A DNA stretch of 9,630 nt, from positions 1 to 9,630 of the forward strand of contig JAISKQ010000129.1 in assembly GCA_031260865.1 (NCBI GenBank), written 5' to 3'. Shown in pieces: positions 1 through 6,051 of the stretch (its first letter is position 1; the number at the start of each line of letters is the position of its first letter). A model generated the notes under the pieces. The model was not told where the DNA came from and did no database searches. It saw only the letters and a list, made by a program, of their open reading frames with translations. A program made the position numbers and the translations under genes. The stretch is from Prevotella sp. (GTDB lineage: Bacteria; Bacteroidota; Bacteroidia; Bacteroidales; Dysgonomonadaceae).

Positions 1-16
1 TATTTTATAGCCTGAC

Positions 17-49
17 TTGCTCTTTTATCTATAAAACATCGTATTTTTG
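17..49 (+). promoter_or_regulatory. Putative promoter of the Ig-like lipoprotein/DUF3108 pair
   Basis: TATTTTTG at 42-49 matches the Bacteroidota -7 consensus TAnnTTTG exactly. A TTG at 17-19 lies 22 bases upstream, roughly where the -33 element is expected. Transcription would start near 55-57, leaving a very short leader of about 10 bases before the ATG at 67. The motif match is seen directly; promoter activity is inferred. Nothing recognisable lies to the left of it. Confidence 0.5.
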
Positions 50-66
50 CGTTAAATAAAATAAAG

Positions 67-2154
67 ATGATGCGACTTGTAAAAAAATATATCACCTTAT
101 TCTTCATTTTAGGTTTTCTCGCGCTAATCGTTGCTGCTTGCGCCAACATGGCTTCACCTTCGGGCGGGTCGGTAGATTTGGATCCTCCAAAGGTTATGAG
201 GTCTTCTCCGGGTTTTAACGCCACACGTGTCGAAAAAAGGAAAGTCACAATAGAATTTGATGAGAATGTGACCATTAAGAATCCTTCCGAAAATGTAATC
301 ATCAATCCGCCGCAAAAAGCTTTTCCTATTATACGCGCCGAAAACAGGAAAGTCACGGTGGAATTGAGGGATACTCTCATGCCAAATACAACTTACACGA
401 TTGACTTTACGAACTCGGTAGTTGACAATAATGAAGGAAATCCATTGGAAAACTTTTCATACTCTTTTTCCACGGGGGATGTGGTGGATTCATTAGCCAT
501 ATCAGGGAAAGTACTTACTGCTGAGAATCTGGAGCCTGTAAAAGGTATTTATGTCGGATTACATTCAAATTTGGAAGATTCCGCGTTTACGAAAGTTAAA
601 TTTGAGAGAATCTCCCGTACCAATGACGCGGGTATGTTCACCATCAAAGGGGTAGCTCCCGGTAAATATAAGCTCTATGCGCTGGCTGACGCGAATAGGG
701 ATTATATGTATGACAATCCTGCCGAAGCGATTGCTTTTATGGAAACGATAATAGAACCGACCAGCGAAAGGGCTGTCAGGAACGATACAATATTTGTGGA
801 ACACGAGCATGACGCGAAGGCAGACAATGCAAAAACAAACACAAATGCTAATCAAAACAAGCCCGTTCAGAAAGAAATAGATTCGATAAAAACGGTGGAA
901 TACACTCGGTTTTTACCGGATAATATAGTATTAAGGTCTTTCAAGTCCGGATTTCAACGCCAGTTTTTACAAAAGAGCGAACGTTCGGAACATCAATTAT
1001 CTATATTTTTTGGCGCGCCAACCAAGATGCCGCTTGTAGAACCTTTAAGCTTTGACAAGGACAAGGATTGGTCTGTTTTGGAGAAAACGCCGAAAAACGA
1101 CACATTGATTTATTGGGTGAAAGACCCGTCTATTATGGCGATAGACACCATGTCTTTTCGCGTCACGTATTTGAAAACAGATTCTTTAAATCAATCCGTT
1201 CCTGTGACCGATACGCTTAACTTCGTTGACAGGACAAGGAAAAAAGATAAAGACAAGGAAAAAGAGGAGAAGAAAAAACGTAAAGAAGAGGACGAACCTC
1301 ATATAACATTTCTTACTATAAATAATAACCTGAGTTCCACATGGGATACCCACAAAAATATATATTTGGAATTTGGAGAACCGATTATAGATTCGTTGAA
1401 AGACAAGATTGTGTTGCAGCAAAAGAGGGATAGCCTCTTTGATGATATTCCGTACCAATTGCAGCAAGACTCCCTGAATCCACGTAGATATACCATCAAA
1501 AACAAATGGGCATACGGCGCTGAATACCAAATCAGGTTGGACTCGGCGGCTATATACAGTATTTACGGATTATGGAATAACAAGCTGGAACAGAAATTTA
1601 AAGTAAAAAATGAAGACCAGTACGCGCAACTGGCGATATGGGTGGACGGAATAGACAGTATTCCTTCTTTTATGGAAATTTTAGATAAGTCGGATAAACC
1701 AATTCGTAAATCTCGAGTCATAAATAACGCGGCTGTCTTTAAAGACCTCGATCCGGGAATATATTATTTCCGAGTAGTGCTGGATAAAAATAACAATGGC
1801 GTGTGGGATACCGGGGATTACGATAAGAAGTTGCAACCGGAGGCAGTCTATTATATGGGTAAAGCTATCGAACTAAAAGCAAACTTTGAAGTAGTGGAAG
1901 ATAGTCCGCCTTGGAGAATAGATATAACGAATATGGATAGTCAAAAACCATTGGATATAACAAAACAGAAGCCTGAAGACAAAGAGGCGAGAAGAAAGAA
2001 ATTGGAAGAACAAGACGCTAAAAATCAGAAGAACAACAGAGATAGAAATAATAATAGCCAACAGGGAAACCAATACAACAATGGCAGAAATAATAATGGC
2101 AGAAATAATAATCAATTTGACAATAGCAATAATTATAATAACCAACCTATATAA
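67..2154 (+). CDS. Ig-like (Big_5) domain lipoprotein with Asn-rich tail
   Basis: Large exported lipoprotein of 695 residues. Residues 1-25 form a lipoprotein signal: K6-K7, a hydrophobic core at 9-23, and a VAAC lipobox with C25 as the acylated cysteine. The CANMASPSGG segment that follows is typical of a Bacteroidota lipoprotein family; no acidic surface-export signal follows C25, so a periplasm-facing location is more likely. Residues about 38-137 (DLDPPKV to SFSTGDV) look like a bacterial Ig-like Big_5 domain. Residues about 143-222 resemble a carboxypeptidase-regulatory/CnaB-like beta domain ending in an Asp-rich loop (D208 to D216), and a similar unit recurs at about 550-610 with DKNNNGVWDTGDY at 573-585. 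A charged Lys/Glu linker spans 389-411 and the tail from about 640 is charged and Asn-rich. The start is ATG-ATG at 67/70; neither has a Shine-Dalgarno sequence. It is 26 bases upstream of the DUF3108 gene, probably one operon. The biochemical role is unknown; an envelope structural or binding role is inference. Confidence 0.85.
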   Translation: MMRLVKKYITLFFILGFLALIVAACANMASPSGGSVDLDPPKVMRSSPGFNATRVEKRKVTIEFDENVTIKNPSENVIINPPQKAFPIIRAENRKVTVELRDTLMPNTTYTIDFTNSVVDNNEGNPLENFSYSFSTGDVVDSLAISGKVLTAENLEPVKGIYVGLHSNLEDSAFTKVKFERISRTNDAGMFTIKGVAPGKYKLYALADANRDYMYDNPAEAIAFMETIIEPTSERAVRNDTIFVEHEHDAKADNAKTNTNANQNKPVQKEIDSIKTVEYTRFLPDNIVLRSFKSGFQRQFLQKSERSEHQLSIFFGAPTKMPLVEPLSFDKDKDWSVLEKTPKNDTLIYWVKDPSIMAIDTMSFRVTYLKTDSLNQSVPVTDTLNFVDRTRKKDKDKEKEEKKKRKEEDEPHITFLTINNNLSSTWDTHKNIYLEFGEPIIDSLKDKIVLQQKRDSLFDDIPYQLQQDSLNPRRYTIKNKWAYGAEYQIRLDSAAIYSIYGLWNNKLEQKFKVKNEDQYAQLAIWVDGIDSIPSFMEILDKSDKPIRKSRVINNAAVFKDLDPGIYYFRVVLDKNNNGVWDTGDYDKKLQPEAVYYMGKAIELKANFEVVEDSPPWRIDITNMDSQKPLDITKQKPEDKEARRKKLEEQDAKNQKNNRDRNNNSQQGNQYNNGRNNNGRNNNQFDNSNNYNNQPI
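2080..2112 (+). repeat. 15-bp in-frame tandem repeat (Asn-Gly-Arg-Asn-Asn)
   Basis: Two perfect copies of AATGGCAGAAATAAT (2080-2094 and 2095-2109) are followed by the first codon of a third copy. The unit is five codons long and in frame, so copy-number change would lengthen or shorten the Asn-rich tail of the lipoprotein by five residues without a frameshift. It starts at codon 672. Confidence 0.85.
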
Positions 2155-2180
2155 ATCGAATTGAATAAAAAATTGGAGAT

Positions 2181-2993
2181 ATGATGAAAAAAATAACAGG
2201 AGTTATACTTATACTTTTGACTTTATTTAGCCTGACAGCAAATGCTCAATGTAAAATAAACAATACTTTTTTTCAGGCGGGAGAAGATTTGACATACGAC
2301 TTATATTTTAAATACGGTATTATTTACACAAAAGCAGGGACATCTTCGTTGAGAACCGTTTCGGAAAGTTATAACGGTACAGATGCCTACAAGATGACAT
2401 TACGCGCCCAATCAACCGGCGCGGTGCGTAAGATTTTTTCGCTGAATGACACATTATCCTGCTATACGACAAAAGACGTTGTGCCTCTTGCCTATTTCAA
2501 AAATGCCTTTGAAGGGAAAGATTATACAAAGGAAGAAGTCCGTTATACCTATACCGGATCGGGTGTCAGCATTAATACAAAACGCCATAAAAACGGATTG
2601 TTCAAGTTTAATGAGACGCTTACGTCCAATACTTGTATTTATGATATGATGAGTGTCGTTTTCTACGCGCGTACGCTTAATTATTCGTCAATGAAGAAAG
2701 GAGATACTTCAAAGATAGACTTCATTTCGGGTAAGAAAAAAGTGAATATGATAATCGAATATGGTGGTATTGAAACCGTTGAAGCCAACGATGATAAAAA
2801 ATACAGTTGTATCAAACTCGTGCTAAGTATTATGGATAACGCTTTCAGTGACAAGAAAGAAGCAATGAAGGTATATATTACCAATGATGCCAACCGGATG
2901 CCTGTACGCCTCGACTCCAAGCTCAATATAGGGTCAACCCGCGCTATGTTGAAAAGCTACAAAGGAAATAAATATCCGGTAAAGACAAATTAA
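2181..2993 (+). CDS. Secreted DUF3108 domain protein
   Basis: Protein of 270 residues from the first ATG (2181), or 269 from the second (2184). A GGAG at 2175-2178 is only 2 bases from the first ATG but 5 from the second, so ATG 2184 may be the real start. Residues 1-22 are a standard signal peptide: KK at 3-4, hydrophobic core, and a predicted cleavage after ANA before Q23. The remainder resembles the DUF3108 family found in Bacteroidota and Proteobacteria, with FFQAGEDLTYDLYFKYG near the mature N-terminus, a YDMMSVVFYAR segment at 154-164, and ITNDANRMPVRLDSKL with GSTRAMLKSYKG at the C-terminus. No catalytic motif is visible. The mature protein has four cysteines (C24, C94, C152, C210) that could form disulfides in the periplasm. 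It lies 26 bases after the Ig-like lipoprotein gene and is probably co-transcribed. Periplasmic or outer-membrane-associated location is inferred; function is unknown. Confidence 0.85.
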   Translation: MMKKITGVILILLTLFSLTANAQCKINNTFFQAGEDLTYDLYFKYGIIYTKAGTSSLRTVSESYNGTDAYKMTLRAQSTGAVRKIFSLNDTLSCYTTKDVVPLAYFKNAFEGKDYTKEEVRYTYTGSGVSINTKRHKNGLFKFNETLTSNTCIYDMMSVVFYARTLNYSSMKKGDTSKIDFISGKKKVNMIIEYGGIETVEANDDKKYSCIKLVLSIMDNAFSDKKEAMKVYITNDANRMPVRLDSKLNIGSTRAMLKSYKGNKYPVKTN

Positions 2994-3019
2994 AACATTC
3001 AATCAACAACCAAATAATG

Positions 3020-3054
3020 AACAAGTTATTAGCTGTTTAGCTAATAGCTTGTTT
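3020..3054. terminator. Long hairpin, probable bidirectional terminator
   Basis: ACAAGTTATTAGCT (3021-3034) pairs with AGCTAATAGCTTGT (3039-3052) through 14 base pairs with one G-T wobble and a four-base loop GTTT; one more A-T pair extends the base. It is followed on the plus strand by a T-rich run (3052-3061). It sits between the stop of the DUF3108 gene and the stop of the convergent EEP gene (3060), 6 bases from the latter, so it probably ends transcription from both sides. The downstream T-run is much clearer for the plus strand than for the minus strand. Confidence 0.8.
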
Positions 3055-3059
3055 CTGTT

Positions 3060-4199
3060 TTATCTGAACGCCAGATAAGTCCATACCGGATAATGATCCG
3101 AATATTTAATCTTATCCACGGTACAGTTATACGACTGCATAGACACAGAGTGCATTATGTAGTCGATACGGAACCAGAACTTATGCTCATTATAAGTTAT
3201 CCCCGGTCCGAAGCCTGTATTGGCGTACGAATCCACCAAGTCCCCTTTTACAGTATAATAGGCAAACGAAATAGGAGAGTCGTTAAAATCGCCGCAAACA
3301 ATGGTCGCGTTGGAATTCTGTTTATCAATAAGAGACCTGATAGTCTCTGCTTGCACCTCTCTTATTTTGTAAGCGGCGCCCAAACGGGATTGAATATTCA
3401 TAGCTACTTCTTCAAAGATTTCCTTATCTCTCGTCTTAAAGAAGTCTTTATATAAACGTTTGTCTTCGGCGGTGATGCGGTTCGACTCCAAGTGGTTGTT
3501 GACTAAAATCACTTTCTTTTTATTTATGGTCAGTTCATACATCGCCGAACCATTATATGAACTTTCCAACGGAAGCCTGCTCGCTTTTTCTATCGGAAAC
3601 TTAGAATAGCAGGCAAGTCCATACGCCAGACTTCCCCGGGAAGTACCCAGTTTTATAATCTCGTGATATGGATAATCTTTTAGTATTGAGCTTAACTCTT
3701 CCTCCGAAATAATCCAACTTTTATTTTTAGTGGTAGATACCGCAAATTCTTGGAGGCAAATAATATCGGCGTTACTTTCCACCAAATATTTTATGATGGG
3801 GTTCTCTCTCGCTTTTTCCCCCTTTTCCCAATTGAAAGCCCTGACGTTGTAGGTGAGAACTTTGAACCTGTTTTCAGGTATGTCTTTTTCCTTTGTCTTG
3901 AGATGGACGGGAAAGCAGGTCGTTACAGGAAGCCAACATATAAGAATTATAACAAGTTGAACTATAACATATCTCCATCGGAAAGTTATAATCCAAAGAA
4001 TCAAGTACAATATATTGACAAATAAGATTATAGGGAAAGCCAAACCCAAATACGCGATAATTGATATTTTGGAAGGAACGATATACCAAGCCAAGATGGA
4101 TAATAATAATATGACAATGGCTATAATGTTTGTTGCTAATACAATATACTTAAAGAGCTTCCCTACTTTTAGTTTTGATATTTTATTTTTTACTTGCAT
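3060..4199 (-). CDS. Membrane-anchored endonuclease/exonuclease/phosphatase family protein
   Basis: Protein of 379 residues. The first ~95 residues hold about three hydrophobic membrane segments (roughly 17-41, 44-66, 68-92); a soluble EEP (DNase I-like) domain follows from about 111 to the end. All signature residues of the superfamily are present: N118 in TYNVR, E151 in CLQE, H236 in NNHLES, D304 and N306 in GDFND, D346 in FRIDYIM, and the D368-H369 pair in SDHYPV. This points to a metal-dependent phosphoesterase. The family includes nucleases, inositol-phosphate phosphatases and sphingomyelinases, so the substrate cannot be named; a lipid or another envelope phosphoester is as possible as nucleic acid. 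Three membrane segments after a basic N-terminus (KNKISKLKVGKLFK) would put the domain in the periplasm, which is inference. The ATG at 4199 lies inside the end of the preceding rhomboid gene (17-base overlap), so translational coupling is likely. It is the last gene of a three-gene operon. Confidence 0.9.
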   Translation of the reverse strand: MQVKNKISKLKVGKLFKYIVLATNIIAIVILLLSILAWYIVPSKISIIAYLGLAFPIILFVNILYLILWIITFRWRYVIVQLVIILICWLPVTTCFPVHLKTKEKDIPENRFKVLTYNVRAFNWEKGEKARENPIIKYLVESNADIICLQEFAVSTTKNKSWIISEEELSSILKDYPYHEIIKLGTSRGSLAYGLACYSKFPIEKASRLPLESSYNGSAMYELTINKKKVILVNNHLESNRITAEDKRLYKDFFKTRDKEIFEEVAMNIQSRLGAAYKIREVQAETIRSLIDKQNSNATIVCGDFNDSPISFAYYTVKGDLVDSYANTGFGPGITYNEHKFWFRIDYIMHSVSMQSYNCTVDKIKYSDHYPVWTYLAFR

Positions 4200-5088
4200 C
4201 GAATAATCGTTTTTTTTCTTCCGAACTTAGGCTGCTATATCCTGACGCTTTTATTTTATCAAGAATGTGGTCTATTTCTTCTGTTTCATTTTTACAATGT
4301 TGATTATATTGATAATCATCATCTCTTTTCTTATATTTTACCTTCATCTTCTTGGGAGAGCCGGGCTTAGTTAAATTAACAATTAAGTCGATAATTTTGT
4401 TGATCCACCGTGTAATATCTTTACCTTTCAGGTATTGTTTAGCAAAGATATAGCCTATGATGGCTCCTCCGATATGAGCGACATGTCCGCCCGAATTGGA
4501 CTTATCCAAGGATATGAAATCGATAATAAATAAAAATATAGCGATATAAACTATCTTTAAGCGGAAGACCATAAATAAACTCACTTCCGTGTTCGGCTTA
4601 TAAAACGCGACCGCGAAAATAATAGCCATAACCGACGCCGAAGCGCCAATCATAGATAGCGGATGCCCCAGCGCCGTATGAGATGTGTTTATATCTATAT
4701 AATAAGGAATTAGATTGAAAGCTATAATGTAGATAACAGCTCCGGCCAATCCCCCCAGTATATATAAACTTCCCAGATTCTTAGGACTGAAATAGGATAA
4801 GAATATCTGTCCGAACCAAAACAGCATAAGCATATTGAATAATATATGCCAAATAGTCTGATGGACAAACATGTAAGTAAACAATGTCCATGGATATTTC
4901 AGAAATAAATTTATATCGGCAGGCACGCCTATATATTTTACCGGATCTATGCCGTCTAATTTAAACAAGGTGCATACAAGCCCTATAGCCGTAAGGATAA
5001 GAAATACAGCCACATTGATTATAATGAGCTGTATCAGTATATCTTTTTGCTTAAACCTGTATTTTATATTATCGAAGAATGTGCCCAT
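4183..5088 (-). CDS. Rhomboid family intramembrane serine protease B, with C-terminal DUF6576-like domain
   Basis: Rhomboid of 301 residues. Rhomboid core at about 15-222 with six hydrophobic segments. The active-site serine is S150 in GASA (family consensus GxSx), and the partner histidine is H205 in HVAHIGGAIIG, where H205 and G208/G212 match the HxxGxxxG pattern of the last core helix. H81 and N85 (HILFN) are the conserved pair of the second core helix that helps form the oxyanion hole. After the membrane part come a basic linker (about 241-256) and a short tail, IDHILDKIKASGYSSL then SSEEKKRLFDASKK (272-301), matching the DUF6576-type tail common on Bacteroidota rhomboids. Expected role: cleavage of membrane proteins within or near the bilayer; the substrate is unknown. 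Its start overlaps the end of rhomboid A by 20 bases and its end overlaps the EEP gene by 17 bases. Both active-site residues are intact, so it is probably active rather than an iRhom-like pseudoprotease. Confidence 0.92.
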   Translation of the reverse strand: MGTFFDNIKYRFKQKDILIQLIIINVAVFLILTAIGLVCTLFKLDGIDPVKYIGVPADINLFLKYPWTLFTYMFVHQTIWHILFNMLMLFWFGQIFLSYFSPKNLGSLYILGGLAGAVIYIIAFNLIPYYIDINTSHTALGHPLSMIGASASVMAIIFAVAFYKPNTEVSLFMVFRLKIVYIAIFLFIIDFISLDKSNSGGHVAHIGGAIIGYIFAKQYLKGKDITRWINKIIDLIVNLTKPGSPKKMKVKYKKRDDDYQYNQHCKNETEEIDHILDKIKASGYSSLSSEEKKRLFDASKK

Positions 5089-5830
5089 TTGTATTTGCTT
5101 TTCCTTTTTTTCGCCAGTAAAGAATTATAAGAAATCCTGTAATCAATCCGCCCAGATGGGCAAAGTGCGCGACATTATCATTGGCGTTATCCAGTACTCC
5201 AAGAACCAATTCCAGCACACCATATCCTACGACAAACCATTTAGCCTTGATGGGTACAGGGAAGAACAGCAGCATCAGCTCAACATTAGGGAACAACATC
5301 CCGAACGCGACCAAGATACCAAAAACAGCGCCGGAAGCGCCTATCATTGGCGTATTGAGCAACACATTCAAAGTTCCCATACTCGAATCCACATAGTTCT
5401 TGCCATTTATAAGAGTGCTCAACCCATTCTCATAAACCAAAGATATAGCCTCCGGAGGCATATTCGCCTCTATTGAGTGTATTCGGATATAGGTGGTTAG
5501 CAGTTGAAGGGCGGCGGCTCCGATACCTGTCAAAAGGTAATACACGAGGAATTTCTTAGGTCCCCAAACCATTTCAAGTACTCGCCCAAACATATACACC
5601 GCGAACATATTGAAAAATACATGACCGAAACTGCCGTGCATAAACATGGATGTTATAATCTGGTGGGGCATGAAATAATCGGAAGCGAAATAGTGTAATG
5701 CCAAGTATCTATCCAAGTCGAACCGCTCGGATAATAATGCGGTCGCGATCCACAATAAAAAATTAATGATGAGGAGGTTTCGGGTGACGACCGGAATCGA
5801 ATTAAAAAAACCTCTATTATTTTGATCCAT
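5069..5830 (-). CDS. Rhomboid family intramembrane serine protease A
   Basis: Rhomboid of 253 residues from the ATG at 5830. A TTG four codons upstream (5842) is in frame, but ATG followed by DQNNRGFF is the more likely start; residue numbers here count from that ATG. The catalytic serine is S166 in GASG, and the histidine is H225 in HLGGLITG (HxxGxxxG); H222 precedes it. H70 and N74 in HVFFN form the conserved second-helix pair, and the nearby EMVWGPKKF is the usual rhomboid L1/helix-3 region. A long extramembrane insert at about 116-158 lies before the active-site helix. Expected role: intramembrane proteolysis of single-span membrane proteins in the inner membrane; the substrate is unknown. 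It is the first gene of the rhomboid A - rhomboid B - EEP operon and overlaps the next gene by 20 bases. It lacks the extra C-terminal domain of its partner, so the two are not simple duplicates. Divergently transcribed from the HU gene. Confidence 0.92.
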   Translation of the reverse strand: MDQNNRGFFNSIPVVTRNLLIINFLLWIATALLSERFDLDRYLALHYFASDYFMPHQIITSMFMHGSFGHVFFNMFAVYMFGRVLEMVWGPKKFLVYYLLTGIGAAALQLLTTYIRIHSIEANMPPEAISLVYENGLSTLINGKNYVDSSMGTLNVLLNTPMIGASGAVFGILVAFGMLFPNVELMLLFFPVPIKAKWFVVGYGVLELVLGVLDNANDNVAHFAHLGGLITGFLIILYWRKKGKANTNGHILR

Positions 5831-5859
5831 TTTTGTCTTCAATATTTGCTTTAAACGCC

Positions 5860-5867
5860 CAAAATTA
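5860..5867 (-). promoter_or_regulatory. Putative -7 element of the rhomboid operon
   Basis: CAAAATTA on the plus strand reads TAATTTTG on the minus strand, an exact TAnnTTTG match. The start of transcription would fall near 5853, giving a leader of about 22 bases to the ATG at 5830, which supports that ATG over the upstream TTG. A clear -33 TTTG is not seen; the minus-strand TTTTTCG at 5891-5897 is in about the right place. Confidence 0.5.
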
Positions 5868-5880
5868 CGGATATTTTTTG

Positions 5881-5897
5881 TTTTTCGGGTCGAAAAA
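5881..5897. promoter_or_regulatory. Inverted repeat TTTTTCG-GGT-CGAAAAA, possible operator
   Basis: A perfect 7-bp inverted repeat with a three-base centre. It lies just upstream of the rhomboid -7 element, over the region where the -33 element should be, between two divergent genes. It could be a protein-binding site; no regulator is identifiable, and base composition makes AT-rich dyads fairly common here. Confidence 0.3.
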
Positions 5898-5928
5898 GAT
5901 TCTACATTTAGTTATTTTCTGTTTTCGT

Positions 5929-5951
5929 ACGAGTTTTTCTCGTTTTTTTTT
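5929..5951 (+). terminator. Short hairpin followed by nine T, terminator-like
   Basis: ACGAG (5929-5933) pairs with CTCGT (5939-5943) around a TTTTT loop, followed by an uninterrupted run of T to 5951. The shape is that of a weak intrinsic terminator on the plus strand. No plus-strand gene lies upstream that needs one; it could stop stray transcription before the HU promoter or end a small RNA. The five-pair stem is weak. Confidence 0.3.
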
Positions 5952-5972
5952 AGTATTATTAAATAAAACACT

Positions 5973-5980
5973 TATATTTG
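5973..5980 (+). promoter_or_regulatory. Putative -7 element of the HU gene
   Basis: TATATTTG matches TAnnTTTG exactly. Transcription would begin near 5987, leaving an AT-rich leader of about 65 bases before the HU ATG at 6052, longer than the other leaders in the window. No convincing -33 TTTG is seen; TTTAG at 5949-5953 is a poor candidate. Confidence 0.5.
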
Positions 5981-5992
5981 AATGTTAGAACT

Positions 5993-6031
5993 ATGAATAG
6001 ATACAAATTAAGTCAATTATATAATGTTTAA
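5993..6031 (+). other. Possible 12-codon leader ORF upstream of HU
   Basis: ATG at 5993 opens a short frame encoding MNRYKLSQLYNV and closes at TAA 6029-6031, 20 bases before the HU start. It begins only a few bases after the predicted transcription start. No Shine-Dalgarno sequence is visible and short frames of this length arise easily by chance, so this is recorded as a possibility only. Confidence 0.15.
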
Positions 6032-6051
6032 TTTAATCATTTCATCTAATT

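Noticed and set aside
1186..1530. Minus-strand frame with apparent membrane helices inside the lipoprotein gene
   Set aside because: Complement of Lys/Glu codons reads as Phe/Leu, producing false hydrophobic segments; no supporting start signal or family match.
2080..2112. Repeat cluster as a CRISPR array or mobile element end
   Set aside because: Units are directly adjacent without spacers, only 15 bases long and in frame with the coding sequence; it is a coding tandem repeat.
1873..2145. Minus-strand hydrophobic frame rich in Ile and Val
   Set aside because: This is the complement of the Asn codons (AAT read as ATT) of the lipoprotein tail, not a gene.
9..2240. Shared TAGCCTGAC at about 8-16 and 2228-2236
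   Set aside because: A 9-base match, once in non-coding and once in coding DNA, with no extension on either side; likely chance.
4949..5476. Plus-strand open frame of 175 codons opposite the two rhomboid genes
   Set aside because: It lies antisense across the junction of two well-supported rhomboid genes, has no family-like pattern, and begins inside the opposite coding frame; it is a shadow frame.
5831..5842. TTG at 5842 as the start of rhomboid A
   Set aside because: An ATG four codons downstream (5830) fits the promoter spacing and the usual rhomboid N-terminus better.
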